Source: Baylisascaris procyonis (taxonomy: Eukaryota; Nematoda; Chromadorea; Rhabditida; Ascarididae). From it: 64,000 bases of DNA. The notes under the pieces are model-generated. The model made no database searches, had not been told where the DNA came from, and worked only from the letters and a program-made list of their open reading frames with translations. Of this stretch, positions 25,801-38,859 are shown in pieces. How positions within the stretch are numbered: position 1 is the first letter of the stretch; each line of letters starts with the position of its first letter. Made by a program: the position numbers and the translations under genes. Location: the NCBI GenBank assembly GCA_037389465.1, contig JAZARR010000179.1, positions 1,384,501 through 1,448,500 of the forward strand, read 5' to 3'.

Positions 25801-28120
25801 ATCATCTGAGTGGTGCAATGGATATTCGTGTATTACATAGATGATCTTTACGAACTGAAAAGGTAAAAAAGGAGAGAGGACTCATGGCTCAAGGGTGGTC
25901 TTTATAGAGAGAAAAAGCAAAAAAAAAAGAAGAGGAAGGACTAATTCTTCTTCTTTCGACGGATGCTTATCAGACAGCCGATGAGAACCACCTGTGGATC
26001 CTCGTCATACGCATTCATCTATTCGTTGATTCTTTCGGTATTGCAGAGGCTTTCTATTTATTTTTCACTCACTTCACATTTATTATTTCCTAATTCGTTG
26101 ATCAAAAACGAAAAACTTCGATAGAAAAAAATTTTGTTTATATTTTTGCACGTAATAACCATTTTTGAATATTTTTTTAGTGAGGAATATTTTTTATAAT
26201 GCTTAATGTGTGGATCGTTTTTTGAGACAAGCAAACAGCAAATAGGCAGCATCAACGACTCTTCATCAAATCATCCGACTCAATCAATGCACTCACATAG
26301 AAGTTCTCACTTTTTTTTTTGAGACTATGTACTTCGCTTCATTCTGACTACACTTATTTAAAGCCCTTTAATCTATTGTGTTATATTGATCATCCTCTAA
26401 GAGAAGTGTTTGATTTTCCGATGTCTAGATGGAGCGCTTTTATATTCAACGAGTTTATTATCGTATTATCTGCTAATAAGAAATATTGCAAAATGTGATG
26501 AATAGATTGCACTTCAATCGCAACTGCATTCTAATGCAAATGTGATTTGTGTTCGATTTGTTGCAATGAGACCGAACGAATAGATGAGACAATCGATTGC
26601 GATAGATATCGTTCTACGGAGGAACAACTTATATGCGAAACTGATTGCGGCGATAGGTATTCCGTTGACCGAATAAATATATGTGCACGCATTTGTGTTT
26701 GTCTGTGTGTCTCTCAATTTCAATTCGATTATGATAGAAGTTGAAAGCACTAAGTTTAGCGATGATAATATCTGCCATCAGATGCCATCTTATATCAAAT
26801 TTAAGAAGATTCATCAATTCTCGACGATGTAATAATCACTTGAATTTGCTGAGGGAAAAATTTTTGCGTGCATTTTGCAATCGTTGAATGCAGAACACAT
26901 GTTCGCTCATTTGCTAATTCTTCATATAACTTATCAAAAAAAAAAAAGATCTACCAACTTTTCTGGAATACTTCTCCACCTTTATTTATAGACGTTTTCA
27001 GGTGACCTGATTTCAACTTACCTCGTTGTTTTGGCGTATTAAAGCGCAGTTTTGAAGGTAAGTTAGAGTTAAAGCTGAATAATGAGATAGGAGATAGTAA
27101 AAACACCTCAACAGTGTGAACAATTTCCCAGTATTACAACATATTAGCAGCAATATTGCTTAGATGTACAATCAATTCAAATATTTTTAATCAATATTGA
27201 TTTCTTATATCATTCACAAAAGTTGAGCACTTATGGTGCTTTTTTTAATCAAAACCTATAACAAAAGACATCATCACTGTTATGGATGATGAGCGGTTTG
27301 GCTTGTATTCTCAAAGAAATATCAGTGAAGGAGATGATTATAAAGCAAATATTGTGCACTAATAGCCTATAATTAGTTACTATGAGCGAAAAAGATTTCA
27401 TCTTTCCTACAAAATTTTTTAAGTACTCATTAACCTCAAGGAATGGTGACTGTAATAAAAGTAAGTCTTTATATTTGAAAATATTGGAAAGGTTTGAAGG
27501 GTCAGTTTCAAATGAAGATACAATTGTATGATGTAATACTCGCTAGAGGGAGAATGACTTTCCCTAAGGTCATAGAAAATGGGATATATGCATTAATTTA
27601 ATCTGCAGTAGTGAACAAATGTAGCCTTCTATTTGAAAGATACGAGCGGAGTTATTGATAAAGTAACAGATAAATTTTAAAAAATTTCTTCACAAACGAA
27701 AAAATGGGATTTCCTTAAAATCTACCACTCCTCTTGAAGGGATATGTTAGAAAACCCGTCCCCCTCTTATGCCCCCAAAAAGTGAAGTTGTACCTATCTA
27801 CTGAAATTAGAGAAGTTTTAATTTCAGAGTTTTCAGCCCTTCTTTACCACGATCGCGAAATAAAAATTTTCGAACTCTTTGCATGGGATATTTTTTTCCA
27901 CTCGAAAGTAGCATAGAAATGTTTTTTTTTTTCGCTTCTAATTCGTATTGACGTTTGTTGATATTGAATGAAGAGTCAATAAAGACCATGAATAGCGAAA
28001 CAATTATATTGGATGAACGTTTCATTGACCATTCAAATGTCGACAATAACAACGAAAAACTAACTGCGCGCTCTTGCTATTCGTCTATCTTTCTGAACAG
28101 TCTCGTTTAAAAGTCTACTG
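22864..28120. other. gene-poor stretch
   Basis: No supported gene. A purine-rich tract runs at about 22,970-23,165. The remainder is AT-rich with A and T runs. Open frames are short, AT-driven and often open on both strands. Confidence 0.45.
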
Positions 28121-28126
28121 AACGAT

Positions 28127-28215
28127 TTTTTTTTTTTTTTTTTTGAGAGAGGAGGGGAGAAATGGATGGGCAAATTATTGTCAGGAAGGGGATGGGGGGT
28201 GGGAGGAGGAACGGG
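28127..28215. repeat. T-run followed by G-rich tract
   Basis: A long T homopolymer is followed by purine/G-rich sequence including GGGGATGGGGGGTGGGAGG. Low complexity with some G-quadruplex potential. No gene. Confidence 0.75.
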
Positions 28216-28805
28216 TGCTCTGGAAAAAAAATATAACAGCTCAAACAACTATTTTTCAAAGATGATATATTCTTCTATGAATTTTTCTTCAATTTTTCAC
28301 ATAATTCGATCGATTGATCTGTTTGATTTCCATATGAAGAAATATTTGCTCGTCTATTTATGGGAATTTCGCTCCCCATTAACTTGTGAATAATTTTCAC
28401 TAATTTTTTTTCAAAAATTATCTTCAAACACAAAAAAAAAATCTCTTTTATTCGAATCGATTTTTTCAAATATAAATATTTACATTGCACATTAATAAAT
28501 TGATAATATTTGAAATTTTTACAGTTACTATTTTTTTTTTTGTATCAACGAAATGCAACGTGCATTTATTTGTATTTCAACATTGGATCCACACGTGCAA
28601 TCCAGCTAAGCTGATTGTAAATTACTTTGCCGCTTTTCACATTGCTCACCTCCGCATAACTGAGACGCAATTTTGTGTGTTTGCTTCGCATTTGTTCATT
28701 ACAATTGCTTTGCTTTCGTTATTATATTCAACACATCTTTGGCACTCTTATCTTCTTATTATTTTTCATAAATATATTTGTTGAATATGATTTTGTTCAG
28801 ATTGT

Positions 28806-28985
28806 GGCTCGGGTTGAATTTATGTCATTCCGATCGAATTTATGTGACCCTGGCCAATTTTTGCGTGATATCGGCCAAGTTCATGTGAATCGGCTAAATT
28901 TGTAAGCCTCCGGCTAACTCTTGATCCCGGGCAAATTTGTGGGATCATAGCTAAAATTATATGACCGAAGCTAAACCTATGCTTT
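28806..28985. repeat. decayed minisatellite, about nine 18-21 bp units
   Basis: Successive units start with GGC(T/C)AA or a variant and continue as (A)TTT(A/G)TGTGA. Examples begin near 28856, 28872, 28891, 28911, 28929 and 28949. Each differs at several positions, so the array is old. It lies in a region with no recognised gene. Confidence 0.65.
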
Positions 28986-31069
28986 GAATGAAAAGAATCA
29001 CTGCTACACGATTTATTTTAGACAGTAAGAAATATGGCTCAAAATAAGGCATTCATATATTCCAATGATGCCACTACTATAGTCTCTTTGCCACTAATTC
29101 ATTTCCCCTCTGTCAACGATTTTGATAATTCATTTATTTATTAACAAATCGAGATATTTGAAAATTATTTTAATCACTAAAAATTTATATATTGCCTAAG
29201 TACGGAATATTTTATTTAAAAAAAAACATTCGTACATTTCCAATATAAAATAATTTCTCAAAAATTCCCTTATATAAATGCTTAAAAATTCCTCGAAAAA
29301 AAATTTTTTTTTTTTTGTGTCGCATAAATTTTCTCGTCATCTATTTCGAATGAATCATTATCGCTTACAGAAGAGTGTCTCTTTCTATCTTCCTCTCTCT
29401 CTATCTCTCTCTACTGGGAACAATCGTTGCACCATTGTGGTGTCGAACTTGAAATTACATTTCGTCATCAAAACATTGCAACGATTGACAACACTTTCGT
29501 CTCACTTTTTCGCAGGTAACCCATCTCATATTCTCTAGAAATTTTATACTAAAATTAGCGTGAATCATTTTTGCACTTAATTACTGCAAAATTTGCAGTG
29601 CTATATTGCAAATGTTGTATTAGCTGGAGGAATGCTGAGAAAATAACATGCAACAAGTTGAAAAACCGTTCGATTTTCATCTCGCAAAATATTAAAATTT
29701 ATTTGCGTGTTTTTCATGTGTCACGAAATATGCAAATTTGCAAAATTTGCATTGGAAGTAATTTACGAGTAAAGTGATTAATTCCAACAATCGTTAGATG
29801 AGGTCATACTATGTGCATAAACTTTGTTTGTGGTAAGCGACTTAACGACTCAACCCGATTAAATATTAATTTAATATGCAAATAAGGCGGCTAAATTAGT
29901 ACTTTTTTTAATGTGCTTAACGCATATTCTCTAATTGTTTTTTTTTTCCTTCACATTCACAATATTTGATGTTCTCTTGCGTCAATTTGGACTTTTGCAA
30001 AGTCCATTATAACGGTGCCACATGTCTGTGCGCATGCATATTATGTCTGTCTTTATTTTTTTCTGTTCATTTTTTTGTCGGTCGAGTTGGATGAACTTGA
30101 GTGCGACTCATTGCAAAGAGAAGTGCAAAATTTTAAGTTTCTTTCACGCCTGTTCAATGAGGGGTACTTAACGAAAAAAAAGTTGCGCTAGGATTCTTTC
30201 TCAGCTTTATCATACGTGCAAAAAACACACCTGTGCAAGTGATACCTCTTTACCCTTCTCCCATCCCTTCCTAATCCCCTCCCTCAACTCCTTATATGCA
30301 TCACTTGCGCAATATATATCCTTCTTATCGGTATCCTGCACTGGATACGACAGGTATAGGAATGGGATTTGAAAAAAGGAATAAGATTTAGATGCTATCA
30401 TCGCTTGAAAAAAAAATTGAGAATATGGGAAATACGTGAAAATCGTGACCTATTTGCAGTATCAATTTATCGATTGCAGATAGCGAAGGAAAAGAAGAGA
30501 AAGAAGAGTGATGATGAAAGATCAGTGCTAAGAATCGGATTGATCGGTTTGTTTGTTATCGCTTATCGATCAGCTGATTAAAAATATTAAAATTTCGAGA
30601 ATTTCGCATTGAAAAGCGATTTTCCTTTTTTAATCAAATTGTGTTGAGAAGGAATTTGTTATATTTGCCTCATTTTCATATCTTCTTTTAAGAGGTAAGC
30701 GATTTGAAATATTTTGAAGGAAACCAACCCACTCCCCCTTCCCGGCTCCCTTCCCCCTCCCACCCTCTCTCTCCTTGAGACTTTGGAACGTCTAATGTGC
30801 CAAAGAAAATGGATATCTTACGCATTCTACAGTGGAAATGTTCCTCTTGGGGGCAAGTTACCAACATAAGTGTCTTCAGCGACCTTTCATTTCCGCTTCC
30901 TTCAACCGCCGTCGCTATCCTTTTTCCTTTTCTGCTCCCCATTCCCTCTTCTCATCCCTCAGCCCTCTGTTCCTGGATAAATGAAGCAACTTTCATAAAG
31001 AATTTAAGAAGTTTTTTTAATTAGTTGAATAAGTGTGGACAATATTTTCGGGGCAGAGCACTCAGTGTA

Positions 31070-31145
31070 TATGTGTGTGGCTGAGTGGGTAAGGCGCTTG
31101 ATGATGGCGTTTAGCAGTGAAGCTTTGGTTGCTTCTGACGAGTGT
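31070..31145 (+). pseudogene. tRNA-like A box (Ser/Leu type relic)
   Basis: TGGCTGAGTGGGTAAGGCGC fits the D-arm/A-box pattern of serine or leucine tRNAs. About 35 bases on, GGTTGCTTCTG is a poor B box, and no cloverleaf can be drawn convincingly. It is either a heavily decayed tRNA copy or coincidence. Confidence 0.22.
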
Positions 31146-31543
31146 TATTGTTAAGCTATGCCGTTTGCTTTTCATCCGTTGTGAAATCGATTGTTGTTAG
31201 ACGTTAACTTAGCAATTTTTACTTAGATAACTATTAGCGCTTTATATGCTTTCAAGTTTAATTACATCTTGTGCTATTTTAGTGCTAATTTGAAGCTTTT
31301 GATAGTTGTTCTATTTGTTCCCTTGTTAGCACGCTACTAATTGAACATCGGCAACACTCAACATTTTTGAATAGCGATAGAAAATAGCATTTTTTTTATA
31401 AAACAAGGGAAGATAAGAAGAAGTGGATTTCGCCTTAACATTGAATACTAATATTTGCGTTGTCTAATATGCTTGATCATAATCGATTTTGTCTGATGGC
31501 AATGAAAATTCCTTAATAATTTCACCTTTACCTAACTACAAGG

Positions 31544-31547
<4 letters not shown>

Positions 31548-31617
<70 letters not shown>

Positions 31618-31629
31618 TACATATATATT
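31548..31629. repeat. (TA)n microsatellite
   Basis: About 40 TA units with one G interruption near 31,599, located about 290 bp upstream of the small heat shock protein start. Confidence 0.96.
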
Positions 31630-31850
31630 TGCTTTTTATACCGGAATATCCATCCCTGCATATATAATGATTCAAAAAGAACCCCAGAAATGAGTGCAAT
31701 TTTTTCACTGCATTTTACATATGGACCATTTTCTCATTATCCGCCGATCGTGTCGTAAAATAAGACCCCTTTTTAAAGAAATTTATGTGAGCGGTCGAAT
31801 CAGCTGAAATATGAATGTATTATTGTGCTTATCTTATGATTTGATGACCG

Positions 31851-31858
31851 TTCATGAA
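31851..31858 (+). promoter_or_regulatory. possible heat shock element half-pair
   Basis: TTCATGAA matches two inverted nTTCnnGAAn pentamers, the core of a heat shock factor site. It lies about 55 bp before the presumed splice acceptor and start of the small heat shock protein gene. A full three-unit element is not evident, so support rests mainly on position. Confidence 0.3.
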
Positions 31859-31913
31859 AGTGATTAATGTGGTGAGTGGAATTGCAACATTTGGCCTGTT
31901 TTCAGGTCAAGCA

Positions 31914-33167
31914 ATGCGTGGGCAGAAGCTTTCTGGAGAGAAGAAACATTGGCGTGAAACATCCGGCGATGAGGAATCATCCTTCGATAATTACTCGATT
32001 CCTTCATCGTCGTTCGTTATGACCCCGGCTGGGCAATTCTTCAGTGGGTTCTTCGGTGATACGATGCGTTCTTTTGACTATCCACTTCATAAAGTTGCCC
32101 CTTATTGGACCGAGCAGCCGGTCATGCGCGAATGCAACGTTGGTACCACTCTTGGCGAGGTTTTTCTTTACCACACTTTCTTTTTTATTTATAAACTCTA
32201 TGAAATCATGCCTTCTCTAAGAAGTAATTAAAAGACGCTCCCATTCTCTAATTCGTCAAAATTTTTGAAAGAAAAAGTAAATCTTATTTTCAATAAACTA
32301 GTTTTTATTCGTTCATAAAACTTATAAAGAAATTTTTACGCTTTTGAGCTTTATTCATTGCTCTAATTTTTGAAGATATTTTAAGCAAAAGACCACAGTT
32401 TCAATGGGAAGCTGTTTAAAAATTTTGTTAAGTATGCAACTCTTAAAGAGTTCATTCAAAGCAATGCGGTGATCGAGTGGAATAATTAGAGCGATACCTA
32501 TATGCTAGCAATAAATTTTTATGTGAACCATCTAATTTGAGAAGGCAGCGTAAAAACAGAAATGAAAGGAAATCTACTGGAAAACTGTAGACAGGAGTGT
32601 GCCGGCAAAGAAACCTGACTTTTCTAATGCGGGCATTATTCCGTTTTGTCATTAACAGTCTTGAGTTTAACTTCTGAGTCTGCGAGATCCCTTAATCATT
32701 CATTTTCAAATATTCATTGGGTTGATTATGAATAACAGTAAGCAGGAGGCATTAATTTTATTGTTATGCCTTCTAGCATAACTTACTGTGTAGCACAATA
32801 GGGCAAGTTATATACCATTATGCACTAACAGTAAACGGCTCACTCTGCAGTGTTTAGCTGACCAAATACGATTTGTGGTAAACGATTTTTCATTTCATCT
32901 TTGCAAAAATTTCAAAGTCGACATTATGTTTCAAATCGATCTATTCGATGCATTTACTCATGAGTAAAAAGCGGATACCGTACATGTTTGAATAGAAGCC
33001 CAGTTTGAATAAACTCTCTACTCAGTTGAAAGCACCTGAAGGGATATCTCAAAAGATGACACATTTTTCAATCTGGGCTATCCGTCGGTAAAACTTTCCT
33101 CCTTTAGAAGTTAAAATACGCGTCATCAACATTTTCTTTGCTGCTCTAAACATAACAATGCTCAAAA

Positions 33168-33253
<86 letters not shown>

Positions 33254-35608
33254 GAGCACTAAGATAAGAAGAAGTAAACTATGAAAAAACCATCCTTTGA
33301 ATAGAAATTGATTTATCACATAAACCAACTTATCAAACAAACACGAGAACTTTAAAGCTTATGTTCAAAACAATGGAGTAGTTATGAGCGTTAGCATGTT
33401 CAAGAATTTTCCGGAGATAGGATTCGACTAAATGGCCAAAACTCATCGCTTTTCCAAGGCCATTAAGCAAACAAGCTATCAGTTTATCAAAGAATAAAAT
33501 TTGAAGACTATTAATGTGTCAAATATATCAAAGCTTTACCTCTTAAATTTGCTACCTTTATGCTATATATAATCACCTCATTTTCAATCATTGACCAATT
33601 TCTATCATTATCTTATTAAAAATTATTCACATAGTATTTTCATCAAAATAAAATCATCAGCTAATGTTCTTTCAACCTAATGATCAATAGAAGATCGTCC
33701 CGAAAACTCATTCATTACAGCGTTCAATATTTCTTTTAGATGAGAAAATGGATAAAATATTGCCTTAAGCAACTTTTTGACGATAACGTAAACTATATAT
33801 TTTTTTACTTCGATGCAAAAATAAAAAAAGAATTTTCAAACGCTAAAAAAAAGAGTGCAATCTTCAACGTTATTTTTGCTGCGAATTTTTTAATTGACGA
33901 AGAGAGTGCAAATTTTTTTTTAATGAAGTGAAGAAATTGAAGGAAATTTTCATTTCCGTAATTAGCGCATCTACTTTATACGATAGAATTAGTAAATTGA
34001 ACGAAATAACTAAAGAGCTGCTGTTCGTTAGCAAACCTTTATTTATTTTTCATAGTTCTTGAGTCTTTCATAGGGGACGTGCGAGGGAGAGGATGAAGGA
34101 TTAGGGGAGAGGATGAATCCCTAAGGCCAGTTTTTTGCATCGCACTAGTCATAAAATTTACCACCTTCAATATTTCGACTAATTCATAATTTTCGATGAA
34201 ATTTCGCTGAGATATGAGTTCCACTTGATTTCAGATGAATTTAGGATGTGCATGAATTTCACATATTTTTGACTTTGGCATAGTGAGTTTTTTTTGCATA
34301 ATTATTTTCTGACTTGCCTTCGATAATTAATCGGCATTTGGATAAGGGAAGTCAGATACAGTCCACTTTTACTTTTATATCTTTCTTTTTTCCCACATTT
34401 CCCCGCCCGCCTTTTCTATATTCCACATGATAGTTTTCATATGGTTCAGCAAACATTTTAAACTGAGAGAAATTTGAACACCCATAAAACTTTTTTTCCA
34501 GCATTTTTCTTAGGTCGTTCTATGAGTTGATTGTCTTGTTAAAGAAAAATCTCTGAAATGCTGCCTACTTTCAATTGCACTTGTTATTCGGCTTGATATA
34601 CTCAGCAAGTATTATGAGATTATTAGTAAGAAAGTGAAAATTGATATGCTTTTAGGAGCATATAGTAATAGAAAAATATACTAGATCATTCGGTATGTAC
34701 GGTACTTCGTTTCAGCAAGCAAAATTTTTCACCTTGCTCTCCATAATTTTTTGATTTCACGCAAAATCCTTTTTACTGTTATGCAATGAATTTGTTATGG
34801 TTTTTTGTGCTAAAAGTTCAATGCTATATTCTCTGGGGGAGTTTTTCTCAACGTTTAAATCCATTTTTCATTTCCAATTCATATTCACTTAATTTTTGAT
34901 ACCTCAAGCTGAGCATATTCAGTTTTTTTTTATGTTGAAGCTATATATTCGCAATGAAATAAAATTATTTGAGTGAAATAGTTGTCGGCGACAAATTACA
35001 ACACTAAAGGAAGAATAATGTAATTATATTATAACAAAAACATATGAAAAGATATTTCAAAAAATTATTGAGGATCCATTTAAGCTTTTAATTATCAATA
35101 AAATTACAAAAAAATTATCACTGAAATTAAAAATAATTTTCAGGTGGTGGATGATGATGAAAAATTCACACTCGAAATGGATGTCTCACAATTCCACCCA
35201 AATGAATTATCGGTGGATTTAAACGAGACGGATAGAGAGTTGATCGTCGAAGGTAATCAAGAAACAAACGACGGTAATAAGGAGAGTACAACAACACGTC
35301 GTTTTAAGCGTTATATTGATGTACCGCATGATATTCGTATCGATGAATTAGCGTCACAAATAACGCATAATGGTAAATTAAAGATATCGGCACCAAAACA
35401 TGGACCCGATCAACCGGTTATTATTCGTCGGATACCAATACGATTAATTACAGACGAGGAACGCCAAAGTGCAAATCATAATTCACAAGTATTTGGTAAA
35501 AAAAGAGCACAATATCGGCCCATCCATTCTGCACAACGAGAAAATATCCGATCGAATCCTTATGAATTAACTATATTTCAAATTGATCCTCATAGAAATG
35601 GCTCATAA
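31914..35608 (+). CDS. small heat shock protein (alpha-crystallin/HSP20 family)
   Basis: Two exons, 31914-32159 and 35144-35608, are joined in phase 0 by GAG|GTTTTT and TTTTCAG|GTG. The protein is 236 residues. The alpha-crystallin domain spans about residues 85-181: DDDEKF, then DVSQFHPNEL, then NGKLKISAP near 159-165, with the IxI-type IPI at 179-181. The intron near the start of this domain sits where I recall one in nematode hsp-16 genes. The N-terminal arm includes FFSGFFGD and PYW. Family members act as ATP-independent holdases that form oligomers and prevent aggregation. A 55-residue tail after IPI is long for the family. I chose the ATG at 31914 because TTTTCAG ends at 31905; an in-frame ATG at 31854 lies before that acceptor. 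Confidence 0.9.
32160..35143 (+). other. large intron of the small heat shock gene
   Basis: The 2,984-bp intron is AT-rich. It contains a (TA)n tract (33170-33253) and a purine-rich patch near 34,080-34,115, and no supported nested gene. Confidence 0.8.
33170..33253. repeat. (TA)n microsatellite in intron
   Basis: About 42 TA units with one G interruption, inside the small heat shock gene intron. Confidence 0.96.
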
Positions 35609-35615
35609 ATTAGAT

Positions 35616-35621
35616 AATAAA
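35616..35621 (+). terminator. polyadenylation signal of the small heat shock gene
   Basis: AATAAA begins eight bases after the TAA stop, which would give a very short 3' untranslated region. Another signal further on cannot be excluded. Confidence 0.5.
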
Positions 35622-35800
35622 CGCATAGCCATAATGGGAGATCTATAAACATTTTATATCAGTAAATTTAGGCATATCGGGATTATATTTATATTCGAAA
35701 TCATCGAATTATAAAGGTCATTTTTATGGAAAATTTTTTAATTGAGACGCATTTTTCTCGAAAAGAAAAAATTATTTTTCATTTTTATAAAAGCATTGAA

Positions 35801-35925
35801 ATTCTAGAAGGCGCAAATGTCCTCAGATATTTTATTTCAAAATTATAAGGCGCAAATGCCTCTTGATCATTTGTTTTCATATTATAGAGTGCTAATGTCT
35901 TTATTTTTGGAGTTATAATTAATTT
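35801..35925. repeat. three degenerate units of about 40 bp
   Basis: Units starting near 35801, 35841 and 35881 share ATT(C/A)TA(G/A)A..G(C/T)GC(A/T)AATG(T/C)C. A fragment of a fourth may follow. They lie about 200 bp past the small heat shock gene. Confidence 0.6.
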
Positions 35926-35929
35926 CATC

Positions 35930-38600
35930 GATCGTAACGAAATCAAAATCTTCGCTATGCGTTTTGAAATGAAATTCAAAGATATGCAGCCATTCCAAAA
36001 TATTCCAACTGAATTTTTATAAATGCTTCCTTTTTTTTAACCTTAAAAAACATCTATTTATGAGATTATGGTGATAAATGAAAATATGCTGAATTCAATT
36101 CGAGATGAAATTAGAAGCGAATTCTCAGAATTTTTCTTTGTTTCTTGCAAAACTTGAGCGAATAAATCGCTCAAAAATATCCAACAACTGCTTTGAATAT
36201 ATTTTTTTTTTGAAAATATTCGATGCGAATTTAATGAGGAAAAATTTAAACGATAAACCGCTTCAGTGGTTCCATTCATTTCTTATTTTCTTTGCAAAAA
36301 CATTTTACAAAAATTTTTTTCTGCAAATCTTTGAAGTGATATCTGAGTAAGTTGATATTTGAGTGGCTTAAAATATAATTATTGTTTATTAAACGGGTTC
36401 TAATGATGGTACGTTGCTAAAGATCTATTCGATCTATTGTTATTGGAATAGATCTTTTTATTTGTGCGAGATATGATAGATTCGAAATCTGTTTGTTAAG
36501 CATATTTTTTAATATTTCATTACAACATATAATATAATTTTGTAATGCAAAAATATAAATTTTTAATGCAAAAATATAATTTTTTATTACAAAAATCTAT
36601 GTAATTTAATTTTTTATGCAAAAAAAAAATTTCAAGTTTCGATTATGTTGAAAAATTTTTCATTGAGAACAGTGAAAAATATTCGCTGAAGACGATAAAA
36701 GTGTTTTTTTTTTGATACGAAAAGCGAAGAATGCATTGAGAAATTATTGTCACTATTCAAATATTGTTGAGTGAATGATGAATTTTGATGGCGACTTTTG
36801 CATAAATTTATGCAAATTTTGAGGGAAAAAAGGGTCTTTCATGGTTTCGTTAATAATTATAGTAAGTTCATCATTAAATACAATGAGTTAGTTCATTATT
36901 GCTGAAAATATGCAAAAACCTTTTGAGGTGGAAGTTTTTTTTTTTTTTTTCTAAACAATAGTGAAAGTGAATTTCCACTCACATGAGGTGCATAGAAAAA
37001 GAGGGGTTTGCAGTTTCTACTATGAAGAGATATATTTGACGAATTTAAATGCGATAAGCGTTTGCATTGATTGTCACGCAAATTGCTTTGCAATTGCATA
37101 ATGTGCAATGCTGTTGTTGATCGATACGTATTATTTGATCTCTAACAAAAATTTAATGTTTGTTCTTAGATGATGAAAATTTGCAAGTTATGCAACACGC
37201 AAACGTCAATTATCGCGAGTGCTAATATTGCATTAACTCTGTAATTTGTCGAGAGCAATATTCATCAACAATTTACAATACCATTATATGTTGATACGTA
37301 AATGTTGCACTATATATTATCATGATTAATTTATTAGTGACAGCCGGCTGGCTATTCATAACGATGTCGATTTGTTGCATCATTTTTGAAGATATTCGAA
37401 ATTTATTCGTCAATTTTTCATGAAAGCTTGGAATAATTTTTACGAATCATTTCATATAAATTCTTAAAAATACATTGATTGAAAATGTAATTTGTAGTCA
37501 TTAAGAATGCGAGTATTCTCACCAATGTTCGAGAAAAAAAAGATTATCTCTTATCATCGAAGTTCTTTTTTCCGTTGATGAAGGATGCCGTTGAAGAATT
37601 TAGTGACAAATGAACTGCGTATAGCAATTCAGTCGGGGATCACCCCAATGCAATCGACGAATAGGCAAATGATGCACTCACCTAGAGGCAACTTATTTCC
37701 ACCCGGTTGTTTAAAGGCCTCCATTGAAAAGTCGAAAAACTTTTTCAATAACGAGCTTAAACTTTTTCTCAAGCATTGTCTACCAATGTATAGTGCATCA
37801 TACAATCCATTCAACATCATTTACAAGTTATAAGTAAATCATTTCAATCTAAAACTACTAGAGATTTAACATATTAGCACGGTGTGATTGTTGCCTGTTG
37901 TGGAGATCGCTTAACTATACCAACAGTAAATAATACAGTCAAAATGTTTTTTTTTTTTTGACAAAATGAATCAAAGATTTATGAAGCACTTAGTGATTGG
38001 AACATAGCTTATATCACTTTATTAATTCAGGATTTCAGGACTTCAGGAATTCGTGTTCACTGAAAAATATTCTGACATATCATCCAATATCACTTCTAAA
38101 ATTGTTCCATTTTACTCGTCTTTCGATTCTGTGTCGATTCCACCAGTAAAGTAATCATAAAATAGTATATAAAATTTGGGAGAAAACATACAATAAAGTA
38201 CGGTGATTACTAATGGAAACAGAGTAGGGAACGAATATACTTTTTATCTTGTTGCATTTAAAAGGAGACTAAAACCCTATTTTTAAAAATTGTTTGCATT
38301 TTTTCTCTATAGGACCATCTGAACAAGGTATAGTCCAACACTTATAAAAGCTGCGGAGCTCTTCACTTAAGAATGGAGCTTGAAAAAATCTTGGAAGGAA
38401 AGCCTTTATAAGAGAAAGGTGGGAGAGTGGTTGTCTAATTCTACTTTTTTCCGGTCCCTCCACCTCCCCCCGTCCAAGATACTATTTAAAAAAATGTAAG
38501 AATGATATCTCTATGATCTCTCTCCACTATCCGATCGAAATAAAATTTTTCACTAGTTTCCTACTCTATATAAAAATTTTTCATGCCTTGAATATGATCG
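35930..38600. other. gene-poor stretch
   Basis: Very AT-rich, with many T and A runs. The frame at 37585-37833 is open on both strands and has mixed composition but no motif or clear acceptor, so I do not call it. Confidence 0.4.
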
Positions 38601-38678
38601 ACGGCGTTTAAGTGAGTGTCTGTGAGCGGTGCGTGCCCATATAATAAAAAATCGTCACCATTACCGCTAGATGTTGTT

Positions 38679-38855
38679 ATGAACATTACAATATCGACTC
38701 TTTCACACGTATCCATCATGCCACATCGCACTTCACATCAAATCATCGCCCAGTCGCTGTTTCTGCTCTCTTCGCTTACAATTCTTTTTGCATTATACGT
38801 TTGGCAACTGGCATGGAAGAGTTTGGGGAATGTTGTAAGAAACGGGTTGGAGTAA
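38679..38855 (+). CDS. possible small single-pass membrane protein
   Basis: An ATG-initiated frame of 58 codons ends in TAA. A second in-frame ATG at 38718 would give 45 residues starting MPHRTSHQ. Residues from about SLFLL to LYVWQLAW form a single hydrophobic segment, followed by a short basic tail. Codon third positions are less AT-biased than the flanking sequence. No clear acceptor or promoter lies upstream and I recognise no family. It may be a real short gene, an exon, or chance. Confidence 0.28.
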   Translation: MNITISTLSHVSIMPHRTSHQIIAQSLFLLSSLTILFALYVWQLAWKSLGNVVRNGLE

Positions 38856-38859
38856 TAGC

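Larger units (their letters stand above)
28990..31850. other. gene-poor stretch upstream of the small heat shock gene
   Basis: No gene is supported. C/T-rich blocks lie at about 30,725-30,775 and 30,895-30,965. A tRNA-like A box is at 31,078, and a long (TA)n tract is at 31,548-31,629. Confidence 0.45.

Noticed and set aside
31489..31758. Frame of alternating Ile and Tyr
   Set aside because: Translation of a (TA)n microsatellite.
37585..37833. 82-codon frame with mixed composition
   Set aside because: Open on both strands, no acceptor, no motif, and no neighbouring exon.
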